Part shown: one piece after another, positions 38,960-50,260 of the stretch
Layout: each line of letters begins with the position of its first letter
Numbering within the stretch: position 1 is the first letter of the stretch
DNA from: Apteryx mantelli
Taxonomy: Eukaryota > Chordata > Aves > Apterygiformes > Apterygidae
Direction of reading: 5' to 3'
Length of the DNA stretch: 64,000 nt
Assembly (NCBI RefSeq): GCF_036417845.1
Contig: NC_089982.1
Coordinates: 62,447,684 to 62,511,683 of the forward strand
Made by a program: the position numbers and the translations under genes
The notes under the pieces: model-generated
What the model saw: only the letters and a program-made list of their open reading frames with translations
Database searches by the model: none
Told to the model about the DNA's origin: nothing

Positions 38960-39235
38960 TTTAAGTGCTTATTTCTCCATTAAGATAGAAAAGCGAGACA
39001 CAATGGTTGCTGCCTTCTATTTCTCCTGCATTATGCTTTTAAAAACGAGGTTTTATTCAGAGGGTGGAGCCAGGTTTTTCCTCTTGCTTAAAAAGTATGA
39101 TACTGAGTGGAACAAATGGAAGGACCCTTTTTTATAGTTAGCATACATTTATGTATTTCATCTTAGATCAGTAATCAATACAACCAACATAGGTGTAAAA
39201 GGATACGTATACTTGCTGTGCAATTTGCTCTGAAC

Positions 39236-39380
39236 TACTTGCCTCCACTGCCTGACCACCGCGGTCACTCTAGGAGGTGGTGGCTGCGCGGAGGGAGGTC
39301 TGCTGTGAGCTGAGGGACGTGCCTGCGTCCCTCCTGCACGCCCGCGCGAGGCACGGAGGCTGGGCTGGCCTTCGATGGCA
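39236..39380. promoter_or_regulatory. small GC/CpG-rich patch
   Basis: A block of about 145 bases with clustered CpGs (CCACCGCGGTCAC, GGCTGCGCGGAG, CACGCCCGCGCGAGGCACG) lies between the two genes. It is too short for a classic CpG island. A minor or alternative C4orf19 first exon is possible but not shown. Confidence 0.25.
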
Positions 39381-40329
39381 TGAAGGGTTATCATGGGGCG
39401 TATTGCTTTTCCTTAGGTTGCTCAGGTTGCGTGAGGGAGGGGTAACGCTGTTCCCAAAGGCCAGAAAGCCCCATTGCCAAGCTGTCGGCTCCTCTCCCCT
39501 TTTTTCCTTCTGCTCGCTGTGTAGGCAGTATTCTGAATAAAACAAGACCAGCTCGGAGTAGGGTAGCTTTTCTGGGTGAAAAAACAAGGCATTTTTGATG
39601 AAACTTAATGCGCATATAAGGGCCTAATAGGCACATAAAATCTCACTGAGGCTAACTTCCCCAGGTCCATTTGCAATTTCCAGCCTTAATGCTAGCAATA
39701 TTTGTATTCTCCAACCAAATAAACGGCCAGGAGGATGCATCAGCAGTGGGTCCTCTGAGCAAGGCAGGCAGTAACAAAGATGAAGATTTTGAAAATGAAA
39801 ACATTTCCCTAATGTGGTCTCTAAAGCCCTTTCAAAGTGGGCAGTAAAGGCATTTTTCGGACAAACTACTGCAATTCAAATAGACTGACCTAATTTTCAT
39901 TCCTTCTCTCCCTGCTACAGTTTTCCACACTGATACATTCAACTTTCTTAAGATCTTGTACCTGGGTGGGACTTGGGTTACAGCACCACTGACTAACACA
40001 GCTTAAAAATAGAAAATGTTGCCTGATGGGTGTCTTGTGTGTGTGTTTGTCTGAGCTAGGAAAACTGAAAGACTTTTTCAGTTTGGGCAGATGAAACTTT
40101 TTTTTAAAAATGCTGCTGTAGCCCAAAGTAAATGCTACTGGGTACGATTTATGTAACTTGTATACTTTTTTTAATTAGAGGAAGTAGAGGCCATAGACCC
40201 ATTCTATATTTATATAATTATCTCTGTGCTGACTGCTCACGGTGACATATTAAATGGCGCAGAAGTCTCACTGAACACCTATCAACTCAGTCGTGTGTAT
40301 CACATCCCACAGCAAAACTGGTTATGCAT

Positions 40330-41470
40330 TTAACACAGTTTTATTTAGAAACAGAAATTCTTACTGGGCATTTCTTCAGCAGCATCTGTTTTCTTTATTT
40401 AACTTAATTAAAAGCTGTTTGAAAATGCATTGACGACATCAACATTTGGATAAAATTATGGAGTGATGGTTCCAGGTTCCAAGCCTTTGAAATAAATGAA
40501 AATTCTTGTTGGAGCACTAAATTACTTTTCCCTAATTTAAAATTGTTAATCCTATGAGACTGAAGCATCCCAAGCATCTATGGCCTTGTTTGCCCACAGA
40601 AATAACGCTGTTATGAAGCAAGAGTAAACTAATCAACATAAACCAATTTTAAATCAGTGCATCATTCTTATGTATAAAATTGCTTCAATTTAACTACGCC
40701 AGTGCAACACCACACTAATGAAAGTTGTGCATGTAGTATGAATTGGTCTTTCCATGAACAGCTCTGAGCAATGGTTTTGCAACTAAAGCAGTGCCATTGC
40801 AGCATTTGATAAAGGCTGGATTCTCACATCTTCTCTGCCAAGACCCACTCAGTGTCTTGGCATAAGACTGGCTTCCTTGGGTTTTGCCAGATGTTGGTAT
40901 TACCTGCAATTTTCCTATGCAGGATTGAGACCAATGGGATGTTTTAAGTGGAGAGAGACTTCCTCCCTGTTTGCTGTCTTTGATTGCATGATCTGTAAAG
41001 AATGTCTCAAATTTAGATATTCATTTTTCCGTTGTAGGTTTAACTTAACTAAACTGGTGTGATTTATGTGTATTGCCATGATTTTAAGTGGACAATGCAA
41101 TGATTATTGTAAATCAATATTCCTTTTGATTTTACACTAACACATGCTATGTATCACATCTTGTATGAGTTTTACTTAAATTTGGGGCTTGCAGAGGACA
41201 GTTAAATCTCTGGCACAGACTTCATTTTCCTGCAGTGTACAGTAATTATTGAAATTAAGGTATTCTCATTAGAATGAAAATTGCAGCCTTTTGTTATTCA
41301 GTCCTTCAGTCACGTGATTTGGTTCTTACAATGAATGGAGAGCTAATTAATAGTTCTCCAGCTTTGACAAGACCCAAATTTTTAATGTTAAAATCAAACA
41401 GTAAAAATTAAAATCTTAGGTTGCTGTTACACGTTACAAAGCCAATACTGATAACGTGTTTTTCTTTCAC
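40330..41470. promoter_or_regulatory. A/T-rich block with enhancer-like motif content
   Basis: An A/T-rich, non-repetitive stretch with no coding potential. It contains a palindromic E-box TCACGTGA at 41310-41317 (USF/TFE-type) and a homeodomain-type TAATTA at 41344-41349, with further AATTAA and TTTAAT motifs around. The texture suggests a conserved non-coding element, but conservation cannot be judged from one genome. Confidence 0.3.
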
Positions 41471-43078
41471 AGATCACCTTTAATTTAGGCTCTAAATGTT
41501 CTGTGTGAACCAAAATGAAGAAAATCCCCAATAAAAAGGATTTTTTTCCCCTTGACTGCTTAAGTTGTTTCAGCAGGTCCTACTGGTATGGACACCTGTG
41601 ACCACATGGACCGGGGACACTGGAGCACATAAGGGTCTGTGCTGTCCCTAGCCCTGCAGTGTTCTAGGTCTCTTGAATGACGGTAATTGAATACTAACCT
41701 TGAATAAGTGGTAACTTACCAGATACATTTCCCAACATTCTGCTGTCTAAAGACATTCACATTTATTGTATATATATTTTAAAAAGGTATGTGGTAATAA
41801 AGATGAGTGGAGAATTCTGGTTTACAGAAGATACAAAAAAGTAGTTTTTTTCAGTTAAGAAAACATACTTTTTTGTGTGGTTTCCCTTTTAAATTCTCTA
41901 TGAAATTACCATTTTCCCATTAACTTTATAGGATGATTTTTGTGGTGGTCTTTCCCCACTCAAAAGAGCATTGGGATCCCTGTAGTCTAGGAAAATCATC
42001 AGAGCTTAGTTTTTCTGCTCCTTGTCAGGCTATTGGGTTGATTGCCAGAGAACTGAGCTTCTTTCCAGGTTTGGGTCACAGGGCTGGTGAGATGAGATGG
42101 TGAAGTGACAGGGAAGTGGTTGAGTTTCTGATGGAGACCCAGATGATAGTCCAGGTTCTATCAAAGCCTGCCTTGTTCATGTCAAAAAGACACCAGAATT
42201 CATTTCAGTTATGAAGAACTAGTCAATCTGCATAAAAATGTATGCAGTACTTTCCTAACAGTTTTGTTACTTGGTCAAGTTTCAGTCCACACTGCTTATT
42301 GTGGTGAGGAAGAGGTCTGAGGAAATAAGATATTTTTGTCCTTTACAAAAAAGAATGCTTTTTCATACTGTGTTATCTGGCATATTATCTCTTGAGATGC
42401 TTTAAATGCATCAAACTTGTATTTTCTCTGTAGCAGAACTTTCTTCCACCAGAAGTGACATATGACTGACTTGAGGTGTAGTTTGCTGTCACGACTAAAC
42501 TTCTGTAACGCTGAACTGCTGCCAAGAGACAGGCCTACTCTCACCAATTTCCTTGTGCTGTGCTGGCTGTATTAAAAAGAAAAAAGTAAATATTTATTTG
42601 AAGGTTCATAATGGAGGAAAGTACCCCCTAAAAATACCGTTCTGTTCCAGACAGAGTTTACTCTGAACTCATAAGGTGATAAGAGCCTGTGAACTAAAGA
42701 CCTCGACAGTGGTGAAACTTGTGCCATCCTAAGACGGCTGAAGTGAGTGCAGCCCCGAGGTGCCTCTGGGGGTGCTGGCTCAGAGCCCCATACCCGGAGC
42801 CAGGTGAGGGGCGGAGGTTTTGCCTGAGAGGTGAGGGAATACAGAGGCAGCACTGTACTGATTTCCTCCTTCTCTCATTTAACAAAAAAAGTCTACTTAT
42901 TCAGACAGTAATTATAGTCAGAAAACAACGAGGAGTTTGCAAAACAAGTGTACTGTTTAATTTGTAATGCCTGCACTGTTGTGACATTGTCTTAAAGCAA
43001 GAGCCTTGCTACAGACTGTAGTAAAGGGGAAAGATCCCTGATACTGTATTTTTTCTATTTGTTATGTTTTCAGGTAGC

Positions 43079-43120
43079 AGAAAGTTTTATAGATGTGAAA
43101 GAAAGTTTTATAGACATGAA
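43079..43120 (+). repeat. 21-base tandem duplication
   Basis: AGAAAGTTTTATAGATGTGAA (43079-43099) is followed directly by a copy with two adjacent substitutions (43100-43120). No known element recognised. Confidence 0.85.
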
Positions 43121-46100
43121 AGAGTTTAGAAACTTGGGAATTCAGCCTTAGGAAAAAGATGTCTTCACAGGAAATGTCTAAGATGGAGGAAACAGATGAA
43201 AACATTTATAATTAGGGCAGTTACTTGTGTGGACTGGGAAGGATAATGTAGGAGATGATGGCTTTGCGATTAAGAGGACCAGCTAATCTGCTTGTGGTCT
43301 TCCTTTTGACCTTGTGGACCTGCATTCTCCACTCCTGTAGCAAGTGGCTTCCAGGAGTGGTCCCGGCTCATAGAGGAGCAGTGCACGTCTCGGTCCCAGT
43401 GCCAACAGAAGTCAAATGCCACACTTCCGGGGAACAATTTGAAAAAACCCTACCTAGCTGCTTGGGTACCTTAGTGCTTATTATGTGTAAGCTGTTGCCA
43501 TGAAACGTGTGTAGCTGTCTAAAGTCTGTTAATGCAGTGTGCCCATGGCATATAAACTTTTGGCAGAGCTAAGTAGCTTGACAGCTGGGTTGCCAAGGTA
43601 ATTTAAGGTTCACAAACTTGGTGTTCCCTTGACCTTGAAGAGTCCTTTCTGTTGAGGGAGCTCTGAGCCTGCTTAATGCACGTTGTAGACATCTGAATCC
43701 ACTGCTGTCAAAGCAGCGTGTGGCAGTGGCAGCCCACCTTGCATAATGGCCACCTGATGTCACCCATTGCTTGGGATTTGAGATACCTGTGATTAAGTCC
43801 CTCCTAAATCCAAAGGGACCCAGAGCTTTTACTTCTTGGGATGATGGTTTTATTATTGATAGGCCAAATGGGACTGGGTTATTATTGCTTTTTTCCCTAA
43901 TTAAGTGGGTGCTAAGCATCTGGATCCACTCCGGATTCTGGAACTACTCTGTCTTTTTAATCTGTAAGTGTTTAAATAGGTTATGCCTTATTGTGTGTCT
44001 CTCTGACAGCTAGAAGAACAATGAGGCCTTCATCTCATGTGGTGCCTGTAGATGCTGCTGTAACACAAACAAGGAAATACTGTAAAAAAAACCCTCAACC
44101 CAACTGTCTTGTTCCTGATAAGCTCAGCTGCAAAGGACCTACAACCTCTTTATAAGGGGAAATCCTGTATGCCAGTTTGGTGGTAAACTTCCTCCATTCC
44201 TACTGAAACGGAGGGGGCAAAAGCCCAAAAGTATAATGGGAGCAGGGTAATTTCACACTGTGAATGGCAAACATGTCAGAATCATTTCAGGCATTTCACC
44301 CTAATGCTTCAAAAAAGGTCATGCATGGAAAGCTTTGTTGCAATCAGCTGCAGTCCTTGCTTCCATGAAAAGATTTCAGTCCTCCTGGAAAGTAAAAGAA
44401 ACATGTGGAGGAAGAAGAAGGGAGAAGCCCAGGCTCAGTTTCAGGAGTACCTGAAGAAGAAAAAATCTGGGGAGAAAAATCTATTGTCTCACTGACAATT
44501 TTTTTCTGAAATCAGAGTTTTTCAAGCTTTATGATGTTTTACCCTTTATTTTCTATATAGGTGTGTTATTTTTTACATGGCAAGAAGGTAGGAAAAGATT
44601 TCTCTGTGTGGGAAGGTGTCATGGGAAGAGGGTGAAGCTAGTTCTGCAAACAGGCTTATTTCAAATACCACCCTAGAGAGACACTGCAGATTTTTGGGGA
44701 CTAGGCTCCATGTGGTAGGTGGGAAGGGATTTCTGTACTATTGATTAATTTCAAATTGTGTGGGATTTTCTTGGCATAAATGAATATGATCTTTGCCAAC
44801 TTAAGCTTAGTTTTCCTTCAGTCAAATGAGCTGCAAGAGCTCTGTAATGAGGAAGTTTTGAGGACATTTTGAGGATGAAGAACTCCTAAATCTGCAGGGC
44901 TTGATGGAGTTTCTTTCCATTTGCCAACGAAAAGGAGCCCTACTTTCTCTGGGCAGTAGTATATTTACTCATACATATTCCTTTACAAAGTTTTCAGCAT
45001 CCTTGTTCAAGAAACCCTGTATATCTCCTGTACCACAAAGGGCTTTTTTGAGATATCTTTGGATACTGCGCTCTTTACCGGGCATGCCATGGAGATGAGG
45101 AAAACAAAAACAACAGGAATAAAGTACAAATCCTGCAGAATAACAATACAGTCTTGCACAGACTGAGGAACAGAAGGCCAAGCCTAGAAAACAGGTGGCT
45201 CTTGGTGGACTCAATCCTTGGGATAGGGATTTTGTGCCAGTATCTAGGTGAGCTGTTCAACTGTGTTAACACTGTACTGCGCAGTGAGCTCTGTGGACAG
45301 AGGAATATTGCAGGCTGTAAGAATGCCAGATAAAGTGGAACTGAACAGGCCAGGAAAAATCTGTTTTGCTGAACAAAGAAATCTCAGTCTATGATTAACT
45401 TTATTTCACGTCAAGGGTAGAACATGTAAGTCTAGGCTATTTCATGGCATGATACTGAACAATACAAGCCCTGTAGCAGGGCATACCACTACTGGATTAT
45501 CTGTGCTAAATGTACTTTAGAGCAGTTCAGTCAAGTTTACTTTATCTTAACGAATACTCATTTAATGCAGTTGTTAGGAAAAGTGCAAACCACAGGCTTT
45601 CAAATGAGCCGTACTTCTGGGGCTCATCTCAGGTGCTGGTCTTATGAAACACAATTTTTTGCAAATTTGTCTTTTCTGCATCAAGCTGGAATGATGCAGA
45701 GAACAGAAGGGAATTTCATAAGATTTGAAGAATTAACTATTTACAGACTCCAAAACTGTAAGACAAAGGCAACTGAACAGGGTTGGTAACTTAACAGATT
45801 TGTGGAAAAACATGAAACCTTAGCTTCTTGAAAGGCAAATAGAGCCTACAGGGAAAAGAGTTTATGTAGGTTTCATTGTTTCAAAGGAAATTTAGGTAGC
45901 AAGAAATCACATTTTGCGTGGCCAATAGACTGGAAAATCTTTTGGGAAGATTTCAAGTTACAACTGGCTATCCAAATTGGAACGTAAACAGCAAGAAAAG
46001 ATACTGAAACCTGTTTATAAATACCTTGAGTTTGTAAGAGTTACATCCCTGGTTTGTTACTGCTAGCCTAAAGTGAATCCTACACAGATGAGTAGATATG

Positions 46101-46954
46101 ACCCGCAAAGCATGTACTATAAATTCATTGCTCAGCCAAAAGATAATCTTTCTTGGCAAGACTGAAAGAGAGGGCACCATGAGTTAACAACTCAGCCTTC
46201 TGCCCAAATTCATGTCCTCTAGCAGGTCTGAGAAACAGAAGGCTGAGCACAGGCCTCAGGGTTCGGGCTCAGACGTAGTAGAAGAATGGAGTGGAAAAAA
46301 TAAATGTGAAGGCTGAAGAACAATCTGCTTGGTGCAAATGAGTCAGTGGGTTTTACAGAAAAAATTAACTTTTCCCATCTTAAACAGAACTCTCTTTACC
46401 CAGTTGTCCTGTATGGAAGCAGTGGTAAAATAGGTTTTAGCACCTTAACTGTGATTTTTTATCCTTGTTGGTGTTAAATTGGATCGCAAGATGAACTAAG
46501 TAATATAGTTTGTGTTGGGACACCTAGAGAAGATTCTTTCCTCAGTGGAAGGATTTGACAAGCTGTGGGTACAGAGTTAGCTTGTTTAGTGAGCAAAATG
46601 GTAACATTGTTATTTGTATCAGACGCTGGTTGTCCACAGTTCAGAGAAATGCCAGCACTAGCATGTAGGTGCACCAAATGTTTAGAATCTGTATTTCAGT
46701 GAACGGCAAGGCTATGGCACTCCTGGCTCAAGGAGTTATTCCTGAGGTTGTTTTGCAGCCTGCTTAGACCCATTCAGCTCGGGGTTGTTGGGAATGATCA
46801 CATATAAGAATAAAAGTATGAATAAAAAGTAGAATGAAAATATGAATCTTTCTAAAACAGTATAAGATATATAAATCAGTTTCTTTAATGGGATATATCC
46901 ATATCAGACAGCTCTCAGATCAGACATAGTCTGAAATACATTATTTGTGCCTGG

Positions 46955-47011
46955 TTCTTCCCTTTTCCCTTCCCCCTTTCCCCTTTCCCCCCTCTTTTTT
47001 TCCCTTTTCTT
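46955..47011. repeat. 57-base uninterrupted homopyrimidine tract
   Basis: Only C and T from 46955 to 47011, with partly mirror-like CCCTTTCCCC blocks. Such tracts can adopt triplex (H-DNA) structure. Confidence 0.85.
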
Positions 47012-47817
47012 GCCTTTTTCCCTAGTTTCATTGCTCAGGTTGCTCCCCCTATGTGGTACTGCTTCTACGTAGGTGTGGGGAATATATTAGGAAACATTTT
47101 TTCCTTCATTGTTTCTGAACATTTCACATAAAGAATGGTCAGCACAGTAGAAAAGCAGATGATTATTTAGACTGTAGTTTCAAAGTACTGTGAAAATGTA
47201 TAGAAAACCTTTTTAAACACACAAATAAAGAAAACACTAAAGCTACCTAAGGTCACACTCAGAAATCTTGAAGAAAAGACTCTGATACAGTATCTTAATA
47301 AAGACCCTTTCATGTGATGTATGCTTTTCTCCCACTTGAGTTCTTTTGGACTGAAAGGATTTCTCTTTTCTTTTAAATACAGCACAGAGATAATTTAATC
47401 TAGAGCTGTTTAGAGTGCCTGTGAACTTTCCCATTTGGTTATTTTAAACCAATTTCCCAAAAAGACATTGAGTGATGATGGGTGGCTAAGAGAATGATTA
47501 GACACAATGATTTAGTGAATAAGAGTAAAGGGTTTTTATTTGTAATTACAATAATTATTTCTCAGCACAAGACAGATCCAAAGTATTGACCACTGCATTA
47601 AAAAGGTTCAAATGTGTCTAAAATATGGTAATGGTGAGATAGCAGTGAAATACAGCTGTATCTCCATTCTATTATTGAATTGTAACATGCTTATCTTGAT
47701 TGTATTTGCAACCTTTTCCAGTCTTGCACTGGAACAGTACTTGAAAGCTACAAAAAAGTATTCGTTCCTTTAAAAGACTTAGTGTTGTCTGGAATCAAGC
47801 CAATTTAGTAATCCCTC

Positions 47818-47840
47818 TTTTTTTTTTTTTTTTTTTTTTT
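47818..47840. repeat. 23-base poly(T) run
   Basis: Uninterrupted T run in the region between the genes; no associated retrocopy recognised. Confidence 0.85.
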
Positions 47841-48169
47841 AATACTATGTGAAAGAATGGGCTGTATTCACCCCAAAGGTATCACCCAAAATTGCACAAT
47901 TAAGTCTGACTCGTGGAAATCCGTTTTGGTAGTGGAGCAGCTTATGATGCCGTACACTAGGATCACAGTGACGTTTCAAGCCGAGCTCCTTGTTCCAAAG
48001 AATTATGCCGGGGCTATTAAGGATGTGTCTCAGGTAGCTCTATGGTATCTGCTGCCTCTGCTGCCTGTAAGAACTTTATTGGCCAATCTGACATACTTCC
48101 TCATGGCAAGATAGTTATCGACACGGATAACTGATAGCTCTGGTTGAAATTTAAAAGTGTGTTAGTACC

Positions 48170-48260
48170 TAGAGGCAGCTTGCTCTATTGCGTAGAGCAT
48201 TTGGGAGACTTGGATTCAAATGCTGCCTCCTGTACGGGGCACTGTGGCGGTGCAGCTCCT
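48170..48260 (+). mobile_element. possible tRNA-derived SINE head
   Basis: TGCTCTATTGCGTAGAGCAT followed by TTGGGAGACTTGGATTCAAA resembles the tRNA-like head of MIR-type SINEs, with a B-box-like GATTCAAATGC. It does not fold into a complete tRNA that I can see, so it is not called as a tRNA gene. Short and diverged, hence low confidence. Confidence 0.3.
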
Positions 48261-48899
48261 TGCTCCTCAAACCTGGTCTGCCCCACAGGCAAAACAGCAG
48301 CCTATATTCTGGGTTAAATAGTCGCCCTCTCTCCAGGAGGGAAGTCCAACTGCACTGATTTCAATGGTGCCAGTGTAAGGCTCTGTTATGGAAGCATTGT
48401 AGAGAAATGAAGCAAAGCTAAGGCTGTAGCGTGGTGAACACTTGTTGCTGGGATCGGCCACAAAACAGCAAGCTTGCCGTCTGGGGAGGGGGACGGAGCT
48501 GCTGGAGGAAGGGAGCGGAAGCGTTCTGCTTCCCACGCTTCACACAGCAGCCTGGGCAGGCAGGGGTGTTTATCCTGTGAAGGACTTCATCCTTCTCTCC
48601 ATGGGGCGCTGCTGCCTTGTCAACTATGAGCCAAATTAAGTTCTTGCTACTGCTTTCATGTAGCAGCAGCAGACAAATTGCTTTTCCTTCAAATCTCCAT
48701 TTATGCCTAGATGAGAGGGTGGTTGGGGCATGGTGACATAGAGTGAAAACATTTCTGACCAGATCCAGAGACATGAGTGCAAGGCTAGCCGGTTATTTCT
48801 GTTGAAAGCTCAGCCTGCCTGTTAATGCGTGTTTGGTTAATCAGGCTGGGCAGTCAGTGGGCCTGCCAGACAGTTTCGTCAAAGGCCTCGGGGGTAGCA

Positions 48900-49560
48900 G
48901 TGTCAGAGTCTCGGACTTCAAGGCATTTTATTAAGTGGTTGATTTTTCTCTGTGTTTTTTTGATCAGTTATGCATTAGCAAATTTGTATGTTTGTACTCT
49001 GTATAAACATATACATGGACAGAAACATTTTTATAGAAGGCAATTAATTAATTGGATAATTGCACCGAGCGTTAGTTTTTAATGCATATTGGTCAATATG
49101 GACTAGCCTTTTCGCAATCTGAGTGCATTCATCCAATGCAATGGAAAATATTCCCGAGCAATTTTAATTTAAAATGAGATTTTAAGGACGGCAGTCAGAC
49201 CTTGTATGTGGCTGTAGCTTCTCGGGCCCCTGGAGACCTTCAGTTTGGGGTTGATGACTGTAGCTTCTGCCTCATTTACATTTCAAATGAAATCTTAGGG
49301 TATTTTTGTCCTTTATGCATCTTTGCCTGTGAAACAGTGCCCAGCAGTTGAATGTGTATCTTTGCCACACAGACACAGCCTATTCACTGCTGATGTTTAG
49401 TAGAGACATACACATATTCTGACAAAAATGCAGTGCAGATATCAAGCCATGCAACATCTGCCAAATTTACGGGGGAAAGAGAACACAACAACAAACACAC
49501 AAAGGGCACAGCTACTGAGAGGGTAAATATTGTTTTTTCCATGCCACACCCAAACCAAAA
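48900..49560. promoter_or_regulatory. enhancer-like block with two palindromes
   Basis: Contains the perfect palindrome CAATTAATTAATTG (49041-49054), with two homeodomain TAATTA cores. About 30 bases on is the inverted repeat CATATTG-GT-CAATATG (49085-49100), which carries an inverted CCAAT. An octamer-like TTATGCAT follows at about 49313. It sits directly beside the CpG island at 49.7-50.2 kb. No coding frame. Regulatory function is inferred from motif clustering only. Confidence 0.35.
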
Positions 49561-49679
49561 ATAGAGGCAGAAAGGACCTTAACAAAGCTTTATTCAGTTT
49601 ACTGAAAGCTGCCAGGAACCACTTTTTCCACTGAGCTGTAAGTGAACAGGGCCGTCAGTTTGCTTCCAAAGCCTGACGT

Positions 49680-50260
49680 TGCCCGGGCCTTGCTCTGCGC
49701 TTCCCTTCCCATGGGCAGGTCAGGACAGCAGCTCCTCGGGAATCAGTAGTGTTAAAATCCCACAAGTGAGATCCCTGCCAGGTGTGCATGCCTTAACAGG
49801 AGTAGGAGCTGATAATGCTTTTTTTTGGGAAGAAGCTGCTGGTCGCCCTGGTGGCCGCCACCCCGGTCGCCCTGGTGGCTGCCAGCCCCGTGCCACTGGA
49901 GCGTGGCCGGGAGGGAGGAGGTGGCCGAGCGGCAGCGCCAGGGCCGAGGCAGCGCGCTCTGTGCTGAGGTGGTTGCACAGAGCTCGAGCGTTGGAGGCGG
50001 TAGATAAAGCCGGGCGCTCCCAAACGTCCTGCTGATAAAACCGGGTTGCAAAGCAGTTGCAGGAGGAAGAGGGAAGCGAGTGCAATGACCGCAGCCCAGT
50101 GGAGAGGGAGGATCGGCTGTGGGAGGAAGGAGGCGCCCGCAGCCCACGCGTCCCGGGCGCTGCGGGAACGTGGCACCGCGGCTGATCTGGGATGGTTTCT
50201 GCCCCGTGGCTGTCTCAGAGCAGCCTTCAGAGACCCCATAGCAGTGTGCAGCCCAAGGGA
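49680..50260. promoter_or_regulatory. CpG island, candidate C4orf19 promoter
   Basis: From about 49841 to 50190 I count roughly 33 CpG dinucleotides in 350 bases, far above the CpG-poor surroundings. It is the largest CpG-dense block in the window and lies upstream of C4orf19 on its transcribed strand, between the two genes. A non-coding C4orf19 first exon must lie upstream of 14178, so this island is the best promoter candidate, though about 36 kb away. No TATA box or clear first-exon donor could be fixed. A lncRNA promoter or distal element is the alternative. Confidence 0.45.
49841..49888 (+). repeat. 24-base tandem duplication inside the CpG island
   Basis: Two copies of a 24-base unit beginning GGTCGCCCTGGTGGC, at 49841-49864 and 49865-49888, differ at only two positions. 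Because 24 is a multiple of three, an overlapping small frame (49815-49967) keeps its register across the duplication. Confidence 0.85.

Larger units (their letters stand above)
14177..39235. other. C4orf19 upstream region, left part; no gene recognised
   Basis: Besides the listed CR1 and MIR-like relics and homopolymer runs, this 25 kb shows only short frames with no recognisable protein. Modest GC-rich patches occur at 19270-19400, 24160-24300 and 37770-37860. One or more non-coding C4orf19 5' exons may lie here, but they cannot be placed without transcript data. Confidence 0.55.
41471..48899. other. C4orf19 upstream region, middle part; no gene recognised
   Basis: Non-coding sequence with a 44-base hairpin (41833-41876), the 21-base tandem duplication, the homopyrimidine tract and a poly(T) run. 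An 82-codon frame at 43255-43503 starts like a signal peptide but has no recognisable family; it is treated as a finding rather than a gene. Confidence 0.5.

Noticed and set aside
48170-48260. tRNA gene
   Set aside because: A and B box-like words are present but no full cloverleaf can be built; a SINE head fits better.
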